Assembly (NCBI GenBank): GCA_032622095.1 | Contig: CP136063.1 | Coordinates: forward strand, 67,347,897 to 67,411,896 | Direction: 5' to 3' | Source: Siphonodentalium dalli | Lineage: Eukaryota; Mollusca; Scaphopoda; Gadilida; Siphonodentaliidae | DNA: 64,000 bases | In this document: positions 20,232 to 30,276 of the stretch, piece after piece | How the letters are laid out: every line of letters begins with the position of its first letter | Numbering within the stretch: the first letter of the stretch is position 1 | Position numbers and translations under genes: made by a program | Notes under the pieces: generated by a model | What the model was told of the DNA's origin: nothing | Seen by the model: the letters and a program-made list of their open reading frames with translations, nothing else | The model's database searches: none

Positions 20232-21160
20232 ATACGCCCTTTTGGAAAAAAGGTTGTATTATGTAATCATTCCATCTGTCTGTCCTTTTGTCCGTCTGTC
20301 CTTCTGTCCATCTGTCCGTTAACATTTTTGATTTCCGATCAATAACTCCAGTTTGGATTATTTTATCTGAACCAAAGTTGGTATGTGTATTTCCCAGCTA
20401 AAGATAGAGGCCAAGTTTAAATATGAGTTCCGTCCAATTATTTTACATGAGTTACGGTCCTTTTTCGACTTTTCAACTTTTGACCCATTTCATAACATTT
20501 TGGTTTCCGACCGATAACTCCAGGTTGGATTATTTTATCTGAACCAAAGCTGGTATGTGTGTTTCCCAGCTAAAACTACAGACTAGGTTCGAATATATGT
20601 TCTGTCCAATTATTTTCACATGAGTTACAGCCATTTTTCGACTTATGGCTATTAACCCTTTGAGTGCCAGGGGCCGATCTCATCGGCCCTAAACCTACAA
20701 AATAAGTCTGTTAAAGAATATAAGAATAAATTATTAAAATTGTAAAAAAACAAAAAAAATTGTTAGGCCAATGCATTCTCTTATATATGCGAGGCGACCT
20801 ATGGTCGACTCGCATATATAAGAGAATGCATTGGCACAGAGTATATGGGTTGATACAAAAATCGACCTGGCACTCAAAGGGTTAATCTCACTGGAGTTAT
20901 TCTCTAGTAAACAAATGTAATTTTTGTGACAAAGAAGTTGTCAGATTTTTTAAGCGACTTCCAAATGTTACTTTGTAACCCTCATTTTATTGAAAAGTGG
21001 AAATATTTTCATTTTTCTAGTTGGAGTTATTCTCTAATAAGCAAATGTAACTCTGTCACAATAAAAAACATGTCATATTTTTTAGACTTCCAAATGTCCA
21101 AAAATATTAAATACACATTTGTAACCGGGTTACTGGAGTTACAAGTAAACACCGGAGTTG
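20232..21160 (+). mobile_element. pearl-like element, copy 2, split by a TTAA-1 MITE
   Basis: The 5' hairpin ATACGCCCTTTTGG / AAAAAAGGTTGTAT is followed by a TCTGTCCGTC tract. Units then contain CCGA(T/C)(C/A)GATAACTCCAG, TTATTTTATCTGAACCAAAG and TGTGTTTCCCAGCTAAA. The TTAA-1 insertion at 20652-20885 interrupts it; GGAGTTATTCTCTA units resume at about 20890 and 21020. No 3' hairpin was identified, so the right border is uncertain. Confidence 0.5.
20652..20885 (+). mobile_element. TTAA-1 MITE
   Basis: TTAA plus CCCTTTGAGTGCCAGG at both ends. A GGGCCGATCTCATCGGCCC palindrome follows the left end. One hairpin module (about 20767-20836) is present, preceded by an A-rich spacer. Confidence 0.9.
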
Positions 21161-21261
21161 ATCAACACAAGAAATTAGTAGTATTAAACCCCATCAACCA
21201 GCAAATGCAAAGTATTTTGGGTTTTTTTTGCACCAAAAATTGCCATATATGAATATTAGGT

Positions 21262-21370
21262 ACAGTAATGCTCTAAGTAATCGACTTCTTAACCACAGCA
21301 GAATTATGGGTAACTTTTCAGGATTTAGTCGGAAATATGGCTTGTTGCCATTCATCGGAAAGCTCTCGGA
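21262..21370. mobile_element. TA-MITE half copy
   Basis: Starts TACAGTAATGCTCTAAGTAA and stops at the fold point GGAAAGCTCTCGG. The second arm is missing. Confidence 0.8.
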
Positions 21371-21699
21371 GACATATTTAGAAATATTAGTGAAAATATA
21401 TTTTTGATTTCAATTAAATTTTGATAAAATTCTTTGTATTTTCTATTTGTAATACTGGTTTGATGCTGAACATATCTCTCTATGATCACAAATTAATTGC
21501 CTGCCGAGATGTGGTGACGTACATCTCTCTGTGTGTGACTTGACTTAGCACCCGATCACCTCAAGGTGTCTTTTACGTCTGAGTTTCCAATCGGCTTATC
21601 ATGCGGCTGTCATGAAATATTCAAACAGATCCAATAATCACCTGATAGTTGGACACATAACCACACCAGACTCTCTTGAGCTCACCCCAGGACAAAAGT
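21371..21699. other. no recognised feature
   Basis: Spacer between two TA-MITE copies. Nothing recognised. Confidence 0.45.
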
Positions 21700-21700
21700 A

Positions 21701-21913
21701 CAGTAATGCCCTAAGTAATGGACTCCTTAACCACAGCAGAATTATGGGTAACTTTTCAGGATTTAGTCGGAAATATGGCTTGTTGCCATTCATCGGAAAG
21801 CTCTCGGGGAGAGCTTTCCCATGAATGGCAACAAGCCATATTTCCGACTAAATCCTGAAAAGTTACATATAATTCTGCTGTGGTTAAGGAGTCCATTACT
21901 TAGGGCATAACTG
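21701..21913. mobile_element. TA-MITE copy, complete foldback
   Basis: Belongs to the subfamily with AAGTAATGGACTCC in place of AAATAATCGACTCC. The complementary change is in the other arm (GGAGTCCATTACTTAGGGC), so the arms co-vary. TA flanks are present. Confidence 0.9.
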
Positions 21914-21964
21914 TATGGTTGATGTGTCGTTGTTTATTCACGCATCGTCACTCTGCATTCAAGG

Positions 21965-22378
21965 CTGGATATAGTGTGTCCAGAATGATCAGAATGAGGT
22001 CCTCAGAGGGTGAATTTAGTGACGCTACAACGCACAGAGGGCTTTCCATCACCAAATTCACCCTCTGGGAACCTCATTCTGCTTAGACCTCATCTTCTAG
22101 GAAGTATCTATTATAGTCTCAATTAATATTGTTTTTAGTTACTTTTTCCCTTCTGACCAGTTTCTATATCCCCAAATTTGCAGAAGATAAATTGCATAAT
22201 TGAGGTGACCAATGGTTGAACATCGCCAACATTAACTGGGGAACTTCAATCTGGTCCTAGGTCTCCCATATAAGTTGAGGCCTATGCAGAATGAGGTCCC
22301 CAGAGGGGATATTGTCACTAAATTCACCCTCTGGGGACCTCTTTCTGCAAATTTCTGACACACTATATCCAGGCTTGT
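21965..22378. mobile_element. FB-B long-form foldback
   Basis: Both ends carry the AATGAGGTCC / GGACCTC arms. The middle (TTGTTTTTAGTTACTTTT, TTTCTATATCCCC) matches the reverse complement of the middle of 34285-34675, showing a roughly 400-bp full-length form of the family. Outer ends: TGGATATAGTGTG and CACTATATCCAGG. Confidence 0.75.
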
Positions 22379-22433
22379 GTGCTTTATTTATGCACATTTC
22401 ATGCATTCTTGAAGTCTGTGCTGTTCATACCAT

Positions 22434-22950
22434 TGTGAGGGTCACGGTGGGTAATCACATGGTTTGGTTGTTGGTGAGTACCACGCACTCAAAATGTGCA
22501 AACGCACAAAAACATAATATACGAGGAATTGACACAAAACATAGCACTTTGACTCTTACGAGCAAATGCTAGTTTATTTTTAAAACAAGTTGATACCTTA
22601 TTTGTTCAGAAATACTCAGTAGTTTTCTATAACATTCTGACCAAAGTTTCCAGTCGGAGGTTCGTGGAATACACAAGACCATACTTCTGAGAGAATACTT
22701 CGACTGACAACTTTGGTCAGAATGTTAGCACACACAACTGTGAGTTTGGACACACATGAGGTATCGGCTTGTTTGAAAAATAGTATAACATATGCTTGTA
22801 GCTGCCAAATTAATATGTAATATATCATTATCCTAGTTTATGACTCCTTTCCTCGTTTCTGGTCGCGTTTGCGACCGTCTCGGCCATTTTGAATGCGTGG
22901 TACTCATCAACTCGAAACCATGTGATTCCCCACCATGAGGGTTTCACCTC
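22434..22950. mobile_element. foldback element with about 65-bp terminal inverted repeats
   Basis: The left arm contains GGTAATCACATGGTTTGG and GAGTACCACGCACTCAAAAT. The right arm is its inverse (ATTTTGAATGCGTGGTACTC, AAACCATGTGATTCCCC). A second, nested inverted pair lies inside: CATTCTGACCAAAGTTTCCA at 22631 and its inverse ending 22726. Single copy in the window. Confidence 0.6.
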
Positions 22951-22978
22951 CATCCCCCCCATGAATCCTGAATACATG

Positions 22979-23213
22979 TTAACCCTCAGTTATAAAAGTA
23001 TACATTGGAATGATCTACTATTCATCTAGAGGGGTGATCAGGTAATAAAAGCTGACGACAGACAGAAAAATAGATACCACAGGAGCAGAATGATCCATAT
23101 TCATGATGGGAAATGTTCAGATGATAAGTTCATGGTTGTTTGTCGAACTTATTATCTGATAATTTTCCAAGCGATAACTGCTCATCAATGATTATTTAGT
23201 ATAGAAATTGTTA
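22979..23213 (+). mobile_element. TTAA-4 MITE, internally deleted
   Basis: TTAACCCTCAGTTATAAAAG at the left has lost the CTATACTAAATGG piece of the terminus. The right end is TTTAGTATAGAAATTG then TTAA. It carries the family's ATGTTCAGATGATAAG / TTATTATCTGA inverted pair. Confidence 0.65.
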
Positions 23214-23654
23214 ATAGAGTGGGGTCAATCCTGCTTACCAGTTAAGAAAATATGGAATCCATACTTTAAAGTAATTCCACAATAATATCATAGGTTTCAC
23301 ACATTTGCTGAAGATATTTCTTTAACTTAAAAAGTGTTTGGTATTCGGTCAAATTTTACATTCAAATATTCCGCCAACTCAACAAGCGAATATTCAAATA
23401 ATATTCAATAATAGTTATGATGGCAATTATTTCAATCTGTCTTTTTGCCAAAAAATAGAGATGTTTGGAAATGTTCTCCAACGCTATTATTATATTATTT
23501 GGGACCTCACCCAAGTGTGCACATGGTTTCATGGTTTTATTGACCATTTATATAGCGATAACTGACAAGTTGACTACTGTGTGAGGTTTAGAAAATATTT
23601 AAACTGAAATTTGAAAAAAATGTGAGGAAATTATTTCCCCATCAACTGGTAACT
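23214..23654. other. no recognised feature
   Basis: AT-rich. Nothing recognised. Confidence 0.45.
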
Positions 23655-23655
23655 A

Positions 23656-23861
23656 CAGTAATGCCCTAAATAATTGACTCCTTAACCACCACAGAATTAT
23701 GGGTAATTTTTCAGGATTTAGTCGGAAATATGGCTTGTTGCCATTCATCGGAAAGCTCTCACTGAGAAATGAATGGCTACAAGCCATATTTCCGACTAAA
23801 TCCTGAAAAATTACCCATAATTCTGCTGTGGTTAAGGAGTCAATTATTTAGGGCATTACTG
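23656..23861. mobile_element. TA-MITE copy, complete foldback
   Basis: CAGTAATGCCCTAAATAATT to AATTATTTAGGGCATTACTG with TA on both sides. A few bases are missing at the fold point. Confidence 0.9.
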
Positions 23862-24109
23862 TACCATATAATGAATGATCCATAGCAGAAGCTCCTGTAG
23901 GTATCAAGATATCTTAAAATACCTATTCCTATTGCTTAAAACCTTGGTATCTGCATGCATTGATTTCCAACTGAAATTAAGCCATTGTGATTTCTATCCT
24001 TCACCAACAAAACTGATGTGATAATATAGCCTAGTGACAATAAAACAACACACCAAATATGTCTGGTTAGAAAAATTACCCCCCCCCACCTTCTCTTGAC
24101 GGACACATA

Positions 24110-24238
24110 AAAGATGAGGCCTAAGCAGAATGAGGTCCCCAGAAGGTGAGTTTAGTGATGCTAGCCCATTATGTGGGATAGCATCACATAATTCACCTTT
24201 TGGGGACCTCATTCTGCAAATGACAGGCACACTAAACT
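24110..24238. mobile_element. FB-B short foldback
   Basis: GCAGAATGAGGTCCCCAGAA and TTTTGGGGACCTCATTCTGC arms around TAGTGATGCTAGCCC / GTGGGATAGCATCAC. Confidence 0.75.
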
Positions 24239-24775
24239 CAGACTTATCTGGGTGAAGTTGTTGGTACTCTCACTTCAGAAATCAGTCAAGGTTAAATAAG
24301 GTTTATTATAAAATGGCCGAGTTATGTTTCCGTGAGGAATGCAGAGTGCACTAAAACTAGACTACCCACTGGGTAGTACCCAGTGAGTTTTGTTCTAGGA
24401 TTTATGGCGGTTTAAGCCTCAATCATTGATGCATTTGTGCAGGGAAATTAATTTCCCCAGAGTTTTGTTATACCTGACTTGATGCAAGTCACCCCTGCAA
24501 ACTGAACGTCTACCTGGTTAGATCATGCCATGAATCTATACGCTGGCTATTCCCCGTAGAGACCATATTCAACCACTTCAAAACATGGGAACTTTTTGAA
24601 GTTCTGATGGGGGAACTTGATAGCATTGAAAATATAACTCGGGTATTATATTTATTAGTTGATGCCAGTCTTTGTAAAAAGTTTGTGGATTGAAAAAGAA
24701 AGGGGTTTGGCAACGAGTAACGAACTCTTAAATCGAGTACAACTAAAAAGGAACAAAGATTCTTCGACTTGAGAC
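24239..24775. other. no recognised feature
   Basis: Contains a small inverted pair, CTACCCACTGGGTAGTACCC, near 24362-24385. Otherwise nothing recognised. Confidence 0.4.
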
Positions 24776-24776
24776 C

Positions 24777-25032
24777 ATGTCAGTGTTGCCAGTATCAACT
24801 CTGAATGGTATGTTTGCCAATCATCTACATATATTATCTGAACTTATGATAGGCATATACCGGTATAACATATGTATATTGTCATATATAATCATATACC
24901 GCCATATATCATTGTTACATAATGTACTTAACTTTGTTTCATGTAATCCGTCCATTTTGTCTTGTTATTCTGTGTTCATGTACATTTGACCATATATGGT
25001 GTAACGTACAAATAAACATGATTGATTGATTG
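24777..25032 (+). mobile_element. LINE 3' end (untranslated tail)
   Basis: TTGACCATATATGGTGTAAC ... AATAAACATGATTGATTG matches, in the opposite orientation, the 3' end of the LINE fragment at 54776-55440 (TTGACCATATTTGGTGTAAA ... AATAAATTGATTGATTG). The short tandem tail (ATTG)n is typical of CR1/L2-type LINEs. Only a 5'-truncated copy is present. Confidence 0.55.
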
Positions 25033-25475
25033 TAAACATACATTCAGATTCATAAGGATTCTGAGTCTATTGTATTCCCACTGACTTTTCATTTCTCGGA
25101 AGGCTTGCTGTATTCCCCCGAATTATGTCACATCATGCTACGTTAATCGTTTCGATTGGACCCCTTTATCTTGGTGCTGCTAATAGTGAGTTATGATTGG
25201 TGCTACTGACGTTGAATCCCAGGGTTGGGTAATTAAAACTCTACAAAAGGTCATCAGACCCAATATTTTATATGTGGGTATGTACATGTATGTAGTTTAC
25301 TCCAGACTGAGTTGATGCCTGATCCTTAATAATGTAAGGCACAGTCGGTGAAAGTCCAAGCTGGGGATTATATGAATTAGGCAACATCTGTGAGCCGATT
25401 TTGCTTTGCGTCATTTAGTTTAGAAATGGTTAAAGTGATGTGGAACACTCAGCTGGTCTGGATGAATGGGAATAC
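25033..25475. other. no recognised feature
   Basis: Nothing recognised on either strand. Confidence 0.4.
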
Positions 25476-25882
25476 TTAAGGGGGAGGTCAAGTGACCAAT
25501 TTTGAATGGGGATTTCCATGCAAATCTCCAGAGCAAAAGTTATGTATGAAGCAGTTGTTCGGGAACCAAAGCAGGCATATTATTGACAGTAATAATATTT
25601 AACTGGCAGGTGCACTAGGTAAATTATCAAATTTTGCGATAAATAAATTTTTGAGAATTTTATTCTAGAATTACATCACATGAAAAATCAATATAAAATT
25701 CACAAATAAATAGACTTGCCATTGTAATGGAACAAGTTCAAATCGGACCCGCCAGACTAATACCCATTGTTTCCAATACCACATCAAGTCACACTCAGAA
25801 GTATATGCAACTCTGTAACTTTTGCTCCACATATTTGCATGGAAATCCCCATTCAAAGTTGGTCACTTGACCTCCCCCTTAA
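25476..25882. mobile_element. TTAA-6 foldback MITE
   Basis: TTAA GGGGGAGGTCAAGTGACC at the left and its inverse at the right. Arms of about 55 bp include ATGGGGATTTCCATGCAAAT. The right-hand interior (GTCACACTCAGAAGTATATG, CGGACCCGCCAGACTAATA) recurs inverted at 2975-3140. Confidence 0.8.
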
Positions 25883-27275
25883 TATTGAAAGTAGTTTATA
25901 ATATTTTCATAAATTAGATATCAATATTAGTAGCATATCATGCATCTTCATTATTATATATAATTATATGCAATGGCTCTCATTGAAGGAATCTTTGTTT
26001 ATTTATTGGCAATTTTTTTTCGCAAATTAAGGTGCAAATGTTTACATACATGTATGTGCATAGTTCAGAAGTTGTGTTTTTTTAAATTTTACTATCAGTG
26101 TGGTGGAAATTTTTGGTAATATTAGTTAAATGCTAATTTCTTTCATTGGATAAAGTTCTGTAAATCCTCCTGTTATTGGCCTGTGAAGCATATCTTCAAT
26201 TAGTTCATCAGAGACATTTCAATTCTTTTAATTATTCATGCATGTAAGCATTGCATGCCAACATGCACTTGCTATGCTGTGATGCATATTTATGAGATTG
26301 CAGAAGTACCTGTTCTTGGTACAATGTGAAATAGGTCATGCGGAATATCTGTGGGTGTATTGGAATTGACATTATTAGTTATTTCATGAACCCCAATAAC
26401 GAGGTACTCCAGAGAGGCAAGAGCACTGGACAACAGTACCCTTCAGCAAAATGAGCATTGATCACCCCTGGTCACTCTTGTATACTAGCTGTTGTAATAC
26501 CCAGGCAATATATCAATCTAAAGATAGGCAAATGTGTGTCCAATGTGACCAAACAACTCATGATTACAGAAAAGGAGGGGGAAACAACCAAAAGATCTGT
26601 CTGTTCATGCCGAGTGGTATCAACAATATGATGACACCACCTACATTTGGCGTGGCTGGCTATAAAAGGCCATAGCCAAAAGGTGGGTTTCAGAAGCCCG
26701 TAGTACAAGCAATCAATACAACAGACTAATATAAGGCAACTGGGGTCCATGCAAGCACAAAACAGGACACTAGATTAGAACTATTTATCTCTCAAAATAA
26801 TACGGATGACACCCACAAAACTCGCTAAAGAAAACAAGGTAAGTCTTCATCGCCGGTCCAGGTGCGAAATGGGGGTGGGGGGGCTTCGCTTCTTGCTGCG
26901 GTGGCATCCTCCCCATGCACAGTAGGCAAACACTTATTGTGCATGGGCAGATAGTAATCTACTTACAAACTCACACACCCAACATACGCTCTTCAGCGGA
27001 ATTACAGCATACAAAGTGGGTTGTAGGAGAGGGCTGAGAGACCTTTCAAATCTTCCCGGGTATCATCCCAAACTCCTAACTTGTGGGTTCAGGAAATTGA
27101 GAGTTTTAGAAGAAAACGAGAAGCCGAAGTTTCTCCAGGCAACCTGTGAGTTTACTTCTTAAACTTGTGATTATAGCTGTACATGCTGAACTGTTGAGCT
27201 GATTGGATGAAAGTGAAGGTGAATAGGGGTTTTTGACTGTGATGTTAGCCACATGACAGAACTCTAGTATCACTT
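25883..27275. other. mostly no recognised feature; one diverged repeat piece
   Basis: The piece at 26060-26160 (TAATATTAGTTAAATGCTA, TTGGATAAAGT) matches 43925-44010. A small palindrome, GGCTATAAAAGGCCATAGCC, lies at 26659-26678. The rest shows no coding signal or shared repeat. Confidence 0.4.
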
Positions 27276-27518
27276 TTAACCCTTTGAGTGCCAGGTCCGA
27301 TTTTTGTATCAACCCATATACCCTGTGCCAATGCATTCTCTTATATATGCGAGTCGACCATAGGTCGCCTCGCATATATAAGAGAATGCATTGGCCTAAC
27401 AATTTTATTATTTTTTACAATTTTTTACAATTTTAATAATTTATTCTTATATTCTTTAACAGACTTATTTTGTAGGTTTAGGGCCGATGAGATCGGCCCC
27501 TGGCACTCAAAGGGTTAA
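27276..27518 (-). mobile_element. TTAA-1 MITE
   Basis: Opposite orientation to the 20.65-kb copy: the GGGCCGATGAGATCGGCCC palindrome is at the right end. TTAA at both sides. One hairpin module at about 27326-27396. Confidence 0.9.
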
Positions 27519-28046
27519 CACAAAACAAGAAATTCAATAAATTGAGGAAAAACACCCACTGTCCTGAGTGATATTCTCAAGCCATTGTAGGGTGATCCCT
27601 GAGTAAAACATTAACAGTATAAATGTCAATACAACTTCAAAAGAATGAGTATATTTTAATACCCCAGGTAATTCATCTGTCTCCATGGTACCATAAATCA
27701 TGTTCTACATAAAGGGATAGGGTAAATTTGCATGTTGGTGATTTATCAAAATCATCTCTGAGGAGACTATTAATGTCAGAAGGTGGTTACCATGGAAATC
27801 TTAATGACATTTAATTAAAATATTTATTGTTTTAGTACAAATGTATGAAATGATATCTACCTTTTATTCTTATTGGTTACATGAGTAACATGACTCACCG
27901 ATTTAAATGCAGTTATCCAAAGAATCAAGCAAGGGATAACTGATGACTCGTTTATGTATTTCCTGTTGTTTATACCTGTTTAAACCTGTTAAATGTCTAT
28001 TTTATATCATGTAAAGCACTTAGGGCTCAATACCTGGATAAGGAAT
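27519..28046. other. no recognised feature
   Basis: AT-rich spacer. Nothing recognised. Confidence 0.45.
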
Positions 28047-28047
28047 A

Positions 28048-28260
28048 CAGTAATTCCCTAAATAATTGACTCCTTAACCACAGCAGAATTATTGGTAACT
28101 TTTCAGGATTTAGTCGGAAATATGGCTTGTTTCCATTCATCGGAAAGCTCTCAGTGAGAGCTTTCCGATGAATGGCAACAAGCAATATTTCAGACTAAAT
28201 CCTGAAAAGTTACCCATAATTCTGCTGTGGTTAAGGAGTCGATTATTTAGGGCATTGCTG
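28048..28260. mobile_element. TA-MITE copy, complete foldback
   Basis: CAGTAATTCCCTAAATAATT to ATTATTTAGGGCATTGCTG, flanked by TA. Confidence 0.9.
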
Positions 28261-28620
28261 TATATAAGAATTATTATTATTATGACACGGACAGCAGAAT
28301 ATTAATTCGATAGGTAATTGGTTTAAAAAAAATAAAAATAGGGATAGATACATTTTTAATTTTTATGTACATGTGGATATATGCCATAATATAAAAACAT
28401 AGGTGCTGCCCCTTTAATCAGTAGCTCAATCATGAACACAGACATTTTACACAGTGCCCTACTATAGTACCATTCTACTGGATGCAGAAATCTGTGAATG
28501 TTGGTCATGTTGACATACCCCTTTAACTCTTATGTAGCTTATTTTACTGAAGTAACTAACATATTTCCCTGTTGAAAGTGAAATACATTAAATAATAATT
28601 TTATACAATCAAAAACTTTC

Positions 28621-29989
28621 TTTATCGGGTTTTTAGTCGAGTTTTTGGCGAGGGACGGTTGGCGGGCGGGCGGGCGGACCTAAAGAATGCCTTATAACTT
28701 TGACATTTGTGAACGGATTCAAAATAATTTTGGTATAGCAGTTGCTCCCAATGACTATTTACTGCCTGTAGAAAATGGGTCACGTCCGAACTTTTTTACA
28801 AGAGTTATCCATCTTAGATGATTTTTAGTTAAGTTTTTCACCGATAGCGCGATAACTCACGCAAATATTAACCAATTTCAACAATATTTGGTATATTAGA
28901 CTCTTGCAACAATATCTCGGACGAGTTGGAAAACCAGGTTTTTCCGAATTATTTTCGCGGAGTTATGGGCCTTAGTTTGTCTATTTTTAGCAATTTTATC
29001 ACCGATAGCGCGATAACTCGATGAAATATTAACCGATTTCAACAATATTTGGTATATGAGTCTCCTGCAACAATATCTCGGACGAGTTCAAAAACCAGAT
29101 TTGTCCAAATTTTTTTCGCAGAGTTATGGGCCTTAGTTTGTCTATTTTTTAGCAATTTTATCACCGATAGCGCGATAACTCGATGAAATATTAACCGATT
29201 TCAACAATATTTGGTATATGAGTCTCCTGCAACAATATCTCGGACGAGTTCGAAAACCAGGTTTGTCCAAATTTTTTTCGCGGAATTATGGTCCTTAGTT
29301 TGTCTATTTTTAGCAATTTTGTCACCGATAGCGCGATAACTCGATGAAATATTAACTGATTACAACAATATTTGGTATATGAGTCTCCTGCAACAATATC
29401 TCGGACGAGTTCGAAAACCAGGTTTGTCCAAATGTTTTTCGCGGAGTTATGGGTCTTAGTTTGTCTATTTTTAGCAATGTTATCACTGTTAGCGCGATAA
29501 CTCAATGAAATATTAACCGATCTCAACAATATTTGGTGTATGAGTGTCCTGCAACAATATCTCGGACGAGTTCTAAAACCAGGTTTGTCCAAATGTTTTT
29601 CTCGGAGTTATGGGTCTTAGTTTGTCTTATTTTTTAGCAATTTTATCACCATTAGCGCGATAACTCGATAAAATATTAACCGATTTAAACAATATTTGAT
29701 ATATGAGTCTCTTGCAACAATATCTCGGACGAGTTCAAAAACCTGGTTTGTCCGAATTATTTTTCAGGAGTTATGGGTCTTAGTTTGTCTATTTTAATAA
29801 CAATTTTATCACTGTTAGTGCGATAACTCAATGAAATATTAACAGATTCAATTGATATTTGGTATATAGGTCTATTGCAATAATATACCACCGTCCGACT
29901 TTTTTCCCCGAAGTTGTGCACCTTATTGGCAGAAGTTTGGTTGGACTGCCAAAAAATTGACAAAAGCATCTTAGATGCGTACCCCTTGT
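28621..29989 (+). mobile_element. pearl-like element, copy 3 (seven tandem units)
   Basis: Starts TTTATCGGGTTTTTAGTCG and a GGGC tetranucleotide tract, then seven units at a 160-164 bp period. Each has AGCGCGATAACTC, ATATTAACCGATTTCAACAA, TTTGGTATATGAGTC and ATCTCGGACGAGTT, ending in a GAGTTATGGG-CTTAG phrase. The 3' end is a hairpin GCATCTTAGATGC (29966-29978) plus GTACCCCTTG before TT. The CGATAACTC positions (28850, 29010, 29173, 29333, 29494, 29658, 29821) show the regular spacing. Confidence 0.7.
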
Positions 29990-30276
29990 TTAAAGTCTTT
30001 AATTAATAATTTATACTATATATATCCTGTCCTCAGACAGTAAGAAATTATGTGATGTCAATCATCACTGATATGAAAATAATGTGTTTGGCTAAATTGT
30101 CAAAGTTTAGATCCAAAAAGTTGAATAACTGGTGTGAATGTATCTACCACGAGGTCTCAAGCAGTCTACCTCTTCGCATGTAAAATATCAAAATAACATT
30201 GAATGTCTCCATGACACCAATAGCTTGAGGATGGGAATGATCCAACATATGGTAGATATTCAACCAGGCTGCTTAA
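29990..30276. other. no recognised feature
   Basis: Nothing recognised. Ends in TAA, one copy of the 3-bp duplication of the next element. Confidence 0.4.
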
